64,000 nucleotides of DNA from Straminergon stramineum (Eukaryota; Streptophyta; Bryopsida; Hypnales; Calliergonaceae), in assembly GCA_963920665.1 (NCBI GenBank), contig OY987269.1, forward strand, positions 12,278,501 through 12,342,500. Reading direction: 5' to 3'. Shown piece by piece: positions 1 through 11,814 of this stretch. The position numbers were made by a program, and so were the translations under genes. The notes beneath the pieces were generated by a model. The model was not told the origin of the DNA. It saw only the letters and a program-made list of their open reading frames with translations, and searched no databases. The number at the start of each line of letters is the position of its first letter. The stretch's first letter is position 1.

Positions 1-102
1 TGTGACCAACTTGGCTTTCGTTGTCACTCGGTCTTGTACTCAATCAGATGGAGTTTCTTAGTTATGCAAATGATAGCAATGGGTGCAAGTGGAGATTAAC
101 AC

Positions 103-331
103 TTAACCCTTGAACGACACGGCGCACGATTATTGTCTGATGAATGACAAGGAATTCTCTTGTGTAGGACAAAATTGCAACTATTCACCCTGGGAATTAG
201 GGGTGGAAAGGGAAGATCTTCTACAGTAGCTTGACTCCCAATGAGTATTTCTGTTTTTTCTAAAGTGGTTGATGTCACACGGTTCAAAATGGCTGATTTC
301 CACGGTCACCAGTCTGGTGTTCAAGGGTTAA
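103..331 (+). mobile_element. TTAA-flanked MITE, family A (about 221 bp)
   Basis: The unit is bounded by TTAA at 103-106 and 328-331. The insert starts CCCTTGAACGACAC and ends as the inverted complement of CCCTTGAACACCAG, so nine terminal bases match perfectly. Related copies lie at 39278-39508, 37981-38202, 38199-38378 (inverted) and 23126-23347 (inverted). TTAA duplication plus CCC ends is the piggyBac superfamily signature. No transposase frame is present, so it is a non-autonomous copy. Confidence 0.75.
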
Positions 332-441
332 AGGACGAAGCCCCCATGACCAAAGTAATCAACAAAATTGCTCCAATTATTGGACCAATAGGTGCATTCT
401 CTTTTTCTACAATCAATAGTGAAGTCATCCATGGGACTTAA
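328..441 (-). mobile_element. Partial family B TTAA element abutting the first
   Basis: Starting at the TTAA shared with the family A copy, the sequence matches the inverted end of the family B elements at 53782-53951 and 38658-38805. Shared words include CCCCCATGACC and ATTGGACCAATAGGTG-like blocks. The far end degenerates near 441, where a palindromic AAACGTC...GACGTTT block follows. Confidence 0.5.
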
Positions 442-564
442 AACGTCCATGTCGACGTTTAAGAGGTAAGTAGGTACCGTTTTTTAAGCCATTCATTCAA
501 TTATTTCACAAAGGTAACTACACCTAATTGCGACTTCTTTGCAGTACTAGTGAAAAGGGTGTTG

Positions 565-702
565 TGGAGCACCAAACTACAACGTCAAAGTTTGGTGCTT
601 CAAGATCATATGAGAACCAACTTCATGCTCCATATAAGAATGAGCTTGGTGCTCATGTAGTCCTTGTGCACCAAACTATGGCACTCACCATAGTTTGGTG
701 CT
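565..702. repeat. Cluster of GCACCAAACT foldbacks
   Basis: AGCACCAAACT at 568-578 pairs with AGTTTGGTGCT at 589-599. CACCAAACTATGG at 669-681 pairs perfectly with CCATAGTTTGGTG at 688-700 around a 6-base loop. The same word also occurs between them in both orientations. It could be a decayed MITE or a small-RNA-type hairpin; no coding signal is seen. Confidence 0.6.
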
Positions 703-1688
703 CTAGGACAAACACACACCTCCTTCTACTAGTGTTGTAAAAATGACCTTGAAATTTTCTTGCCTAAATAGCTTTTATTTGTGAAAGCCTAGTATTGGTT
801 TTTGTTCTACAAAATTCATAGTTTATTCAAGATTGTATGATTCAATTGTATGTTGCATGGATCTAAATTCCTTTTTTTGATTCCTTGCTAGACCTCCAAA
901 AAATTTAAACATCTTGATAATAGGAACCATGCTCTAATGCTCATTTGAAATTTTGGATAATTTTAGAAATAACAAAGTACATTTTTTAGTGAGTGCAAAA
1001 TAACTTACAAATCAATGTTCAAATTTTGTACGATTGAATAAATGCAAAAATAACCTTGACGCAGAAACTAGATTATGTCATTCATCTATGTATAATTTAT
1101 AGATTCTTGTGTTAGTTCTTTAATATTTGCATTGTATAGATTCTCAAATCTCTTTTGTGAAAATGTTCAATAATTCAAAAAGCACTAGAATATAAATTTC
1201 ACCTTACCCAACAACTAACTTTTCTAATTCCAAAAAATAACCCTTGAAAATGACTTTAATAAGTAAGAAATTAAAGATGCTTTATAAAAACACCAAAATT
1301 TGAAATTGACATTCTAAACTTAATGGAAATAGATTCTTTTCAAAATTGACATTTTTTTTGGTAATTATCTCACTTTTCAAAAACATGTCTTGATGGTTTC
1401 ATATATTGGTGATAGAAATTTATTTTCTTAAGAATTGTTGTTAATTTTGCAATATTAATTCATTTTTAAAATTTTGAAACAACATTTGAAGAAAATAATC
1501 CAACCCATCTTACACTCAATGTCTAATCTCCTCTTTCATTGTAACCTAAAGGTTAGGACACATTGACACAAATATATAACATTCAAGAAAAGAGAAAAAG
1601 AAAACTAAAAGCAAATATTTACATGTTTTCTCTCATAATAGCTATCAATGTCAAATTTTTACATTCAAATTTTTTGTTCCATCTCAAA
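703..1688. other. AT-rich DNA with no gene seen
   Basis: Very AT-rich sequence with short homopolymer runs. No reading frame with exon-like composition or splice pairs was found on either strand. A stretch near 1100-1150 resembles, in inverted orientation, the tandem unit at 10250-10620 and sequence near 37655, so it is probably old repeat DNA. Confidence 0.5.
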
Positions 1689-1834
1689 CTAAGGTAGGCA
1701 TACCCATTATGAACCCTCCTCTATTGTGTCTCTATCTATAGTTGTACAACATTCCACCCCCCCATATGTTGGATACATGTAGATAGGGATGCAATTGGAA
1801 AGAGGGTCCATTCGTTGGGCTATGCCTACCTTAG
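1689..1834. mobile_element. Short TIR element with TA flanks
   Basis: CTAAGGTAGGCATA at 1689-1702 is matched by its exact inverted complement TATGCCTACCTTAG at 1821-1834. Read as TA target duplications flanking AGGTAGGCATA ends, this is a MITE of roughly 142 bp. The same AGGTAGG core followed by ACCCAT begins the larger element at 30731-31441. TA duplication suggests Tc1/mariner-type movement; the superfamily is inference. Confidence 0.6.
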
Positions 1835-3550
1835 CTACAAAACTACATCTTCAAACTATGTTCTTTGAATGGTCAAGAGGATACGTTTAGTCAAACACCA
1901 TATATAACCTTTGAACACATTTTCTTTTTTCTTTTCTTTTTTAATAGTTCTAATGTGTACTAAAAGGATTATCAATTACAATTTCCCAGCTACCATTTTC
2001 ATTTCACAAATTAAAATGCATTTTACATTTTCTTTGGCTCAAAATCCATTATTTTTAGTGGTTAAAAATTGCCAAAATTCACCCACCATCCATGTACTTC
2101 GACTTTACTATAGAAATTAAAGTAGTAGAAATTGTATTTTTTCACCTAATTTCACTATTCCCTAATTATATTTAGCCATTTGGCCTCATGCCAAATCCTC
2201 ACATCATTATTGAGTTAGATAAGTAATAGGTTCTAATCACCTATACTACTCTTATTGTAGCCACACATTCCAAACAAGGTCACTAAAACTTAAGACATCT
2301 ACTATGAAGATGGATATGTTGCCTCTTTGCTTTACTCATCATTATCTATGTATAGCCATAATCCACTAATGTTCATCTACTTAGTGAATTTTCTATCTCC
2401 TGAAGATGGATAGAAATAGCCACCTCATTGAAAGTTCATCTAAAATTATCGCCACTATAAAACTAAATCACTAAAAAAAACAAAAACCCGCTGATGGTTA
2501 GTGTGGCTCTGGCACGAGTGCACCTGAAGACGTTTGCTGGAAAAGCATTCTCTTGGGTCAGGATCAGAGGTACCTTAGTACCAATATCTTACTGGCTGAG
2601 ATGACTTCTAAGCCATCTAACTCCAATTATGACGATGAAATTTTCTGGCAGCTGACAAGCGAGCATGAGCTCACTGGGTACAGAAAGCAAACCTCGATTT
2701 CGTAAATTGGGTGGAATCCTCCAACTTTGGCACTAATCACAGAGCCTGGCTTGAAACATAAAATTATTTTAGTCCTAATTTTCAGAGCTTTCTGCATAAG
2801 CCTGTCACAAATTTTGGCACCCAGAGTTGTGACAATTTAACCAAAGCAAAGCAAAACTCAAAGGAATCGATATTTGATTAGCCTATTAAGCAATGTTTGG
2901 TTATTCTTCAACTAGATGTCAATGCTTGAGCAGAAACACACAGAAATTGACTCTATCTCAAGAAACTGTGTACTCTCTTCCACAAGCTCACCAACACGAA
3001 AATGAGCAAGCTGGAGAGCGATCACAAGATCATTAACCGAACAGTGGAAATCGACTTAACCCGTCCCTGACGTTGATGCTTAATCTACAGAATACCTTTC
3101 GATGTTCTGTCCCTAGAGTTAGAAGCGACGCCATTCTTGTTGTATGAGATCGCAATTTGAGATTGTAATACGGTTGTTATTCTGGCTGTATGAAGGGAAT
3201 CCAAGTCTCAAATCACATTACGAGTGAAAAATAATTCGAATTGCATGGAAACGAACAAGAGCTGAAGGTGAACCCAGAAATCCAGAATGCAGTGCAATTT
3301 GACCTTCGAAGATTGTAGAACGAGAAAAAGTGGCGCGCCTACAGTCTGAGAACTTGTATTTTATACTAGGTAAGTTGAACTTGAGAAATGAAACATGTCC
3401 CTGGCCTTTCTGCTTCATAGCTTCTACCAAACCTGCCCGGTTTTTTCGAGGTCAGGTTCAGATATGATGAACTGTTCCGACTCTTAACGTGCGTACAAAC
3501 TCACTTAATTACAGATCAGAAAATATAGAATATTGATATGATGGACTAAC
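1835..3550. other. Intergenic DNA, less AT-rich from 2490
   Basis: 1835-2480 is AT-rich and featureless. From about 2490 to 3550 base composition becomes more balanced, but no open frame with family similarity or credible exon chain was found. It lies just downstream of the minus-strand S1 gene (stop at 3760) and could contain its 3' untranslated region, an unrecognised transcript, or remnants of a gene. Confidence 0.4.
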
Positions 3551-3759
3551 TCACGGGAAACCATTCATTGAAACGATATTCTAAATTTATTAGCACCACA
3601 TTAGAAAGCTCATCATGTACCCCTCGAGAATCAGATTCAGTAGGCAAGGAGGTACATCCATACCAGCTTGTTGTTTGCGTGTTTGCGAAATCAACGGCTT
3701 CATTTGAAGCTGCAGTCCTTAAAAGCAATGGCGTATGCATGATCCCAATTCGGATTCAG

Positions 3760-6700
3760 TCAAAGGGGTGAATCGTAGTCTAAATTTGTTTTAGCACCAA
3801 AGTCTAACCAGTCCCGATTTGCGATAACTAATTCCTGTACCCCTTCGTCATCATCGTCCATACTGTCTATTGGTTCAGAATTCCTTATCTCGTAAGCTCT
3901 TGCAATTTCAGCAGCAATTTTCTCTGCACCTCGATATACCGCCTGGAACACATCAAAATTGGAACACCTTTGTCACAAAAAGTCTTACAAAATAATGATA
4001 GACAAATGACGCCTTACTCTAATCCAGACACAAAGCGTCATAAAATTTGGAATCGCAAGCATCCACAGTCAAATTGCAAAAGACCAACATACTTTTTGCA
4101 TATTGCAAGACAACACGCACTAAAATAAAGCCAGGCAGCGCACCTCTTTGTCTCTAAGCATTAAACCGTTTTCCATCTCCAGGTCAGCCGTACTGCATGG
4201 CAGTCACGTTCAAAGGTCAAATGTCCCACTTATAAACAAGATCAGAGAAGAATCGTAGTAACTTTTCAAAACATAATACTATTGTTGAAATTTTCAACTC
4301 CTATAGATATGGAAACAGACACTATTGCCCATTTGGATACTTCGGGTTTAACAAGATTGTGCCCAGTTTTTCTGCACCTTCGACAACTTCAGCAAACTAG
4401 CACATGTACACCCTTTTTGAAGGAGTCAAAATACGATTGCCCCCATTATGTAGAGATATGCAATTACAACAACAAAGGACTTCTTGGCATCTATAAAACA
4501 TATTGGACCGGAAACAGGAAAATATAGCTTGAAAATATTGCTTAAAAGGTACCTGAACGAGAGCTTTCTCGGCATGTTTGAAGGAACAACCATCACTTTA
4601 ACTTGCTCTCCAACACAAAATACACATTCAATATTGTCGATCCGGGCCCGTGATATATTGCTGATGTGAAGAATTCCACTGTAAAAAGACATAAGTCACA
4701 CAAGCACCTGTTAAACAATGTACCAGAGCCATGTCCACATATCTACAGCAAGTTGTTCCATTCGATTAGCTTAACAGGTCCCAGACAAAAGTGACGGTCT
4801 GAATGATAAATTACCTCAGTTCAGTATTCTTAACGCGAATGTGTAGACCATAGTTATGAATATCCGTGATGATTCCATCTACTAGAGCGCCTACGTACGC
4901 ATTCTTAGCCATCTGGATAACATACAGAATATAAGAGATTTTGGTGGCAGACTGTTTGGTATGGCAATACAACAGTACACACGGGCCATAAAAGATAGGA
5001 TAATTCCATTTTCCCGCTGCTCAAAAACTTGCAAACTTGCAAATCCAAGGTGGCATTAATATTAGCATGTCCCATTTCTAAAGGGTAGGTGAAGATCTAA
5101 CTTTACGAATTCAAGCAATGGAAATCGACAATAAGGATCAAATCATCTAGCATAACGCACTCAAGCAAAAGTGAACACAACTTTGCACTTACCCACGCTT
5201 TCTTTTCGCTAATAACCAAATTAGACCTCATCTCATCAACAGTGGTGATCATCACTGAGAATATTTGTCCGACCTGTAGTATCAATTATTAGTGCCAATC
5301 GACACAATGAAATATACTTAAATCAGTCAGGCAACATCAAGCATAGTAACAATACATCATTTCAAAACACAATCGACAAACTCACATATTCTTTACAAGA
5401 GAAGTTTCCACCACGTGATGACTCGGGCGGGCGATTAAGTAGGTAATAAAATGGTAGAAATGCCCGCAAGCCCTGCCAGTCAAAATGTCACAGATGCTTA
5501 GGTCACTTTTAGAGGTATAACCACTAGACGTGGCGGCAACTACATACGCAGGCTTGATGATTCAATTAATCAAAATGTTCATATGAAGGAGCTCGTTAAA
5601 TCCTCATCAATTTCCATGTTTTGCATACTAGCATGGCCTACTTCATTGCAAAAACTATGACTATCCACTTGTGCTGAATCTCCTTTTCTCAAAACGTTTT
5701 GAGGACAAAAGTATTTGGAAATTCAATAACTCAGAATCCGTAAGTCCAAATCGTGGAAAAATGGATCACCGCACCCTTTTTTTCACAAGAGGTTTCCAAC
5801 TGTATCACACATGCCTATGGGCCCTAAGCTCACAGTTTGTGATATCTCAATGTGACAAACAATAAAAACTACCGTACTGATTGCTAAGAGAATACAGTAG
5901 GACACTGGCTAATTCTATTTCCTCTATTTAATCAACCTCAAATTTTATTTCTTCTTAAACATACCAAGCCGTTTTTCACATAGAGTCTGTGCACGAAATA
6001 ACCTCAAAAAGAAAGGCATGCTGCACCACAGACAGGCATTCCGGAAAACCGGAGCGACAACCAGAATAACGTTTACCTCAATTTTAGCAACAAGTCCCGC
6101 AGGTGTCCATTCAGAAATCTGGACCTTCAAAATGGCTTTGTGCTCATGCAACTGCAACATAAACACAAGCATTAACATAATGATAAACCCTAAACCCCTT
6201 CGAATTGCTCGCATCCTGCTGGCAACAAGCGTAGATCAATAGACTCCACTTCAAACCGGGCTACCAGAAGGAGAAAAAAATACCTGCCGGATGCGCTGCC
6301 AGGCAATACCCCGCGCAACAGATCTCGACGAAAGTACAGCAACACCAGTCGGGGTGAATCCCTTCACCTCCAGAGTGAACACCGTCCCCAGCTCCGCCAT
6401 CATAGGAACCTCTAATCCGAAATTCAGCACCTCCTCATCGTAAACATACCTCGATCCATCACAAGGACCCGTAACAACGACGCCATTGCTGTCATCAGGT
6501 ATCGCCCAAGACAGCTCTCTAACGTTGCACATCTCCAACGGAATAACGTCTTTACGAAACAGATGCGCCAGTTTCCCAGCGCCGATATCGATGTCCAATT
6601 TCCCGTAATTCCCCGAAGCCACGGTGCCGATAACATAATCCCCGACCTTAGGGTTGTAGTACAGCCCTTCCTCAACCCCAGCATCATTTGTTTTCTTCAC

Positions 6701-7111
6701 TAGCTCCCTTCCTGTCATTGCAAACCTCTCAACTGAAACCCTAGCTCGATCACTGAGCAAATCCGAACGTGCATATTCCACACTGGAATTCAAAGTCCTG
6801 GTGCCAGGGCTTCTGTGGTCGGAATCCGCCATCTTTTCAGGGATTCTGACATCGCTGCCGTCCAGAAGTGATTGATGAGCCGGAAAATCACTATCCCTCA
6901 TCCCTGCATCTTTCGAATTTTCTTCTTTGGGAAGAATTCTCTGGGAGCCCACAATCGTGAGAGCATGAACTTGCCTTCTGGAGTGCAGCTTCAGCCGTTT
7001 CCGTCTCGGCAAACCTGGTTTCCATTCTTCCCGACGCGGTGGCGACCAGAACGCCGTCGGGGCATTCTTACTAATAACAAGAGCGTGGAAAATATTCCGT
7101 TGCAAAAGCAT
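3760..7111 (-). CDS. Plastid-type S1 RNA-binding protein (AT1G71720/PDE338-like)
   Basis: Eight exons read on the minus strand: 7111-6284, 6151-6077, 5472-5386, 5273-5193, 4912-4815, 4678-4553, 4192-4144 and 3942-3760. All introns are GT-AG and phases close to 508 residues ending in TGA. An in-frame TAG just upstream makes the ATG at 7111 the first possible start. The first ~60 residues are basic and serine/arginine-rich, fitting a chloroplast transit peptide. Three S1/OB-fold segments follow: about residues 157-265 (GDYVIGTVASGNYGKLDID), 277-355 (GLRAFLP, NLVISEKKAW) and 358-432 (GILHISNISRARID). The tail ADLEMENGLMLRDKE and ANRDWLDF resembles Arabidopsis AT1G71720. Relatives bind plastid transcripts; a role in plastid RNA processing or translation is inferred. 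The exon at 5472-5386 diverges after GLRAFLP although its length is conserved. Confidence 0.88.
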
Positions 7112-7267
7112 GAATATGTTATGCCGCTAAGCCTGTCATTCACGTGAATTCGCCACACAATCGGAATTCAAGCACGCGACATAACAGAATCGGTCGCGTG
7201 TAGAACAAAGTGTGCGATTGTTGAACCTTTGCTGTGGAAGAAGTCGGGCGCTATCAAGAAGCCTGGA

Positions 7268-7289
7268 TTTAGGGTTTAGGGTTTAGGGT
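7268..7289 (-). promoter_or_regulatory. Telo-box run upstream of the S1 gene
   Basis: Three tandem TTTAGGG units on the plus strand read as AAACCCTAA on the strand of the S1 gene, about 160-180 bp before its start codon. Telo-boxes are common in plant promoters of translation and ribosome-related genes, so a promoter role is plausible. A short interstitial telomeric repeat is the alternative. Confidence 0.5.
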
Positions 7290-7408
7290 GCTGTTGATTG
7301 CGCAAAGACAAGCTCGGATTCTGCACTGATTTCTCCGCTAAGTGCGCGTGACATTACTTTAGCAAAGTCACAGTATTTGTAGTACTTTTAAAGGAGAGCA
7401 GGCTGGTA

Positions 7409-7978
7409 TTACCCCTAAAGGACAGGGGGTGTTTGAGCAAAGCTCTTGTTTTTTTAGACTATTTTGATGATCGCCACTGTTGAAATGAAAGAAGACTTAA
7501 GTTATGTAGCTTTCCTAGGAAAAAAAGATCAACAAAATTGCACAATTTTTGAGAAAATGCCACTGTTGACAAAATTGATGAAAGATATCGAATTCGGGGG
7601 AACTTTATATATGCGCTGAAATTGAAATTTTGAAATCGGAATGCTCAAAAGTGAATTAAAAAATCTGATTTTTTCCCCACAAGTACATATCATCATTATT
7701 TAGATGGGTAATTTTTTCTGAATCATTTTGAGGCGTGGAAAGAAAGATAGGAGTATGTGAAGTGATAGCCCAGAGTACTTTTCCTATTCTCAAAAAAATT
7801 CACCAAAAATCGCTCACTCAATCATTTCTTGATCAAATTGTACCAATGGATTTAGCAAAAAACAATCATCTAGGGTCTCTTTGTTGGTCACGGACTATTA
7901 GTGAGGTTCATATTCCAAATTTTCTACAAATGTAGTTCTAGAAGCCATGTGGTGGCCTTATGGTCCTTTAAGAGTTAA
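7409..7978 (+). mobile_element. TTAA-type element, about 563 bp
   Basis: The left end CCCCTAAAGGACAG starts at 7412 after TTA, one A short of TTAA. The right end GGTCCTTTAAGAG is followed by an intact TTAA at 7975-7978. The inverted ends therefore share TAAAGGAC. The interior is AT-rich with no transposase. It sits a few hundred bases upstream of the S1 gene. Confidence 0.55.
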
Positions 7979-8049
7979 CCCTAAGAGCTGTAACCTCCAA
8001 ATTCTGGCCGAGGTTGATTGACCCCCCTCACTCATCCCCCTTTAGTCAA

Positions 8050-8330
8050 TCTAGGGGTGTTTGTAAATAAAAAGACCCCCTATTTTGTGCTTCATTAATT
8101 TATCTTTTGTAGCCCGTCTAGCTAATTTGGGGCCTCTAATTGCAAATATGAATTCAAAATTTGCAAATTTTATCACGCATGACAAATAAAGAATTTCAGT
8201 TTTTTCCCTTGGGGAAGAGTGAAGGATCAATCCACCTTGGCCCAAATTCTAGACAAAGAATTAGAAATGATATGGGATAAGAAAACACAACAATATCACT
8301 TATGGATTGAAAGATTATAATATTTGAACA
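8050..8330 (+). repeat. Dispersed repeat carrying an empty TTAA site
   Basis: This stretch aligns with 23102-23480. Shared blocks include GACCCCCTATTT, CTCTAATTNCAAATATGAA and TTTGCAAATTTT. In this copy TTAA at 8095-8098 is uninterrupted. In the other copy a 214-bp TTAA element sits exactly there. Confidence 0.7.
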
Positions 8331-11050
8331 TGGGGGTATTAAAATTGTGAAAGTGATTTGAAGTCTTTCAATCCTCTTTTCACATGTCAATTTAAAAACA
8401 AAATTGGTCACCAAAAAAATATGAGGTGAAAGGAGCATAAGATGCATAACCCCAATCATTCTATAGCTTCTCAAAATCTATTCTACAGTTTTTTCAAATG
8501 AATTTTTAATGTAATTTTTTCTCCAAGATCTAGTGTACGTGAGGCTCATTTCCAATAGCCTTCAACATTAGAAAATCAAGATTTGCAATGGATACCCTTG
8601 CACAAAATCTTGAATAAAAAAATCATAATCATTCGTTTTCAAATTTAGACTTTTTGATGCTAAAACTAGACTTCAAAAATAATTTTTCAAAAATATAAAC
8701 TACTAAAATAGGAAGTTGGTTAGGTTTTTTTCAACTTCAAAGTATTGTTGAAACCAAATTTTTGTGCCTTAGGCATTTAGGGTTTAATGAAGACTTTCAA
8801 ACAAAATATGCAAAACATAATCTATAGATCATATCCATATGATTGAATCTACTACTACCGTAATCAATAATTATCAATGAAAATTTAGCAAAAAAGTTCG
8901 AATTTTCTTTTAAAATGAATGTAAGATCACCTAACCCTAAAGGTTCAAAGTCCTAGAATGAGTTTTTAAGAATTCTAGGTAAGTTCCTATGGTGTCAAAT
9001 TATACAATAAATTTATAAAACTTCTTTTGGAGGTAAGAGAATGTACTTGCTTTTTGAGAATATAGATTTTCTTTTAATTGTTTCCCAAGAAAGAAATCAG
9101 GCCCTCCAAATCTCAAAATGCTTGACTCCGAGCAGCAATAAAAAAATGGAAAAGTAATTTTCAAAAATATTTTTCCTTGAGCTTAATTTTCAAAAAAATA
9201 AAAAATTCCATTGCATGTAGATTATTTGCTTCAACAATCTCACCATTTTACGACTAGTCATTCTTTAATTTTTCCATCCATCATGTATTTACAAGTGTAC
9301 CTTACGATTTTTTATAGGGTGAATATGAACTTCTTTTTTGTTTTTTTAATTTTTAAATTCTCAACTCAATTCTCCACCACAAAAATTCAAACATCAAAAC
9401 TTTGTGGTGCAAAAGATTTAAGTTAAGATGATTCAAAGTCTAACAACTTAAGATTTCTAGGTTATAAAAAAACTCTTTCACATTGAATATTAATATCTTA
9501 CAATCTACATGGTTAAAGAATCTAAAAAAAATTCCACACATTGTCATATAGGCCTTAAGCAAGATCTTGTAATTGAATATGCAAAAAAAATGAAAAATTC
9601 ATTGTAGTTATTTGCATTAGAAATGGTAGCTCTAAGTTTTATTTTGATAAGATATAGTCATGAACCTCACAAGGTTAAATATTTGTAATTTCTTCATGGA
9701 GATCTTCCCTTTAATCTCCTAAGAACCAAAGATAGTCCAAATTTCCAAAATTATGAAGATGTATTGTAAAATGAAACTTAGAATAATAATCTAATGATGA
9801 ATTTGAAACAATAGTTGTCAAATATGATCCATATGGGGGGAATGTTGGCATGTGAATATAGAATCTATGGGCCAAAGAGCCTAAAAGTCTATATTATAGA
9901 CACCTTCTGTGGTTATAGATGTTTATGTTGTAGACTCTTTCTATATTATAGGTACATCTGTTTTAAAATCCCTTCAAATGGTTATAGGTACATACCTACA
10001 ACTAGGTTCAAGACTCTTGTGGCTCATGTCTTTGCACTCATGTGCTACATCATTGTTTCTAAAATTGATTATATATTGAATATTTTTTATTTTCACAAGA
10101 ACTTTTTCCTTCAAGCTCAAAAGGTTATGTTCTAATCATAATGGTTTTTGAAGATATTTATTTTACTTTTTCATTCATGTCATTTTTGAAGGGTCATTTT
10201 TTTAATTTAAAAAGTTATTTTTTGAGGCTACCTACCAATACCCTTTGAATTATAGAATATTTGAAAAACGAAGTCTTTGAAATTTATACCATAAGAATGA
10301 TAAAGAACTAACACAAGAATTTTCAAAAGAAAAGGATGGATGAAAAAATACAATTTTGTATGCTTGGGATGTGTTTGCCTTCATTCCTTGTTTTGAAATT
10401 TGAATGTCTAGTCCTTAAGGAATTAAGTTCAAAATTTTAAGCTCTAATTATGGTAAGTCTTCAAAATCCATGCCATATGAATGCTTGAAAACTAATACAA
10501 GAATCTCCAAAGTATTAAAAAAGGATGAAAAATCCCAATTCTGTGTGCATGGAATGCATTTACATTCATCTATTGTTTGAAATTTGAATGCCTAGCCTTT
10601 AAGGAATAAAGGGCACTAAGCCCCTAAGGTGAGTGTCATCAAATTTAGAGGTGGTCAACCATGACTAACAATTTTCTAGATACACCAATTATTTGCACTT
10701 TAAAAATTCATAGTTTCTTCAATTGGTGTCCAAAAAGAATATGCTAAAAAACCTAAAATCTTCTCTAAAATTGCTAACAAGATTCAAGAATAATTTAGAC
10801 AATTTAGCAATGCAAACCATGTTCAAAGTGCTTATATGGATGATTTGAGGTGTTGAAGGAACCTCAAAGATGTCAAACATAAGATTTGAGAGCTCCAAAT
10901 TTGTGAACTTGAGGTATACTCAAAAATGTCTCCCTCTCTAGAAGAAAGTGAGCATGTTGATCCATATGAGTAAATATACCATATCCCTCTTTCCAAGATA
11001 ATTCCAATGCAGTCAAATATGTCTTATACCGAATAGATTCCATATGCAGA
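8331..11050. other. AT-rich repeat DNA with no gene seen
   Basis: No exon-like frames were found. Short frames such as 9815-10135 are low-complexity AT-rich translations without start context or similarity. A diverged tandem duplication lies at 10250-10620 and is listed separately. Confidence 0.5.
10250..10620 (+). repeat. Diverged tandem duplication, period about 183 bp
   Basis: Two consecutive units share the order: a CCATANGAATG block, AACTAANACAAGAAT, an AAAGGATG.ATGAAAAA block, GAAATTTGAATG, then a CTAAGGAAT-like end. The first begins near 10270 and the second near 10455. Related single units occur inverted near 1110 and near 37655, so this is an old dispersed repeat locally duplicated. 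Confidence 0.5.
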
Positions 11051-11814
11051 AGTTACAAGTTTTATTACAGGTATGCTGATAAAGTTCATATTGCTTTTCT
11101 GAGTGGAATTTTTTTGAAGCAGATCTACCGCCTCCCATCACTTGTATCCTCTGAATAATCCCTTGTGGCTCTCAAAAGAATTCCAACACTGAACATACTA
11201 ATACAGAGCGCCCTCTACAGTATTGAGTTGTGGACAACATGACTGAAACATTACAGTACTGTACAGTACAATGACAGTTTCGAAACAAGCTGTGATTCTC
11301 TTTCTCTCGTAGCTCCAACTATTCTCGTGGAGCCTAGGAGCAGCAGCAGGTCAGGGGACCATGCTACAGACTAAAAGTCTCACAACAGTCTCACAGTGTA
11401 AGAAAGCTTTAGAAGCAACACTGCACGAAACAAAAGGAGGAGCCTATCCTGCAATACTTAGAGCCCTCATGTGTCTTCCCACTGATACTGAAACCTACAG
11501 ATAATTTAGAAACAATCAAATTCAAGCGGTAATCTCTGAACTAACAGGAATGCTGCAGCCTAGATCGACTCTTTTTCATGCCCCACTAACCCTCCACAGG
11601 GTGCCGTGTAGTGCTCACCTATGAGGTGTGTACTTCTAAGTGTAGAGGCTGGTACCTAGGATGGCTAAATTGATCCACGAGAATTCCTTCCCTGTACCAA
11701 AAGGAGAAATAGAAATCCTTGAGAAAGGTATTTCTTCTCGCAACAAATTACCGTCCACTTGGAGAACCTGTAGGGATGTTGATCTAGCTATGTAGATATT
11801 AAACAGGAAAGGTT
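11051..11814. other. Downstream flank of the THP1 gene
   Basis: Base composition is more balanced than in the AT-rich DNA to the left. This stretch probably includes the 3' untranslated region of the minus-strand THP1 gene. Short CAGTACTGTACAGTAC-type palindromic words occur at about 11255-11275. No coding frame was recognised. Confidence 0.4.

Noticed and set aside
9815..10135. 106-codon frame rich in Tyr, Ile and Cys
   Set aside because: Low-complexity AT-rich sequence with internal repeats, no known domain and no supporting exons.
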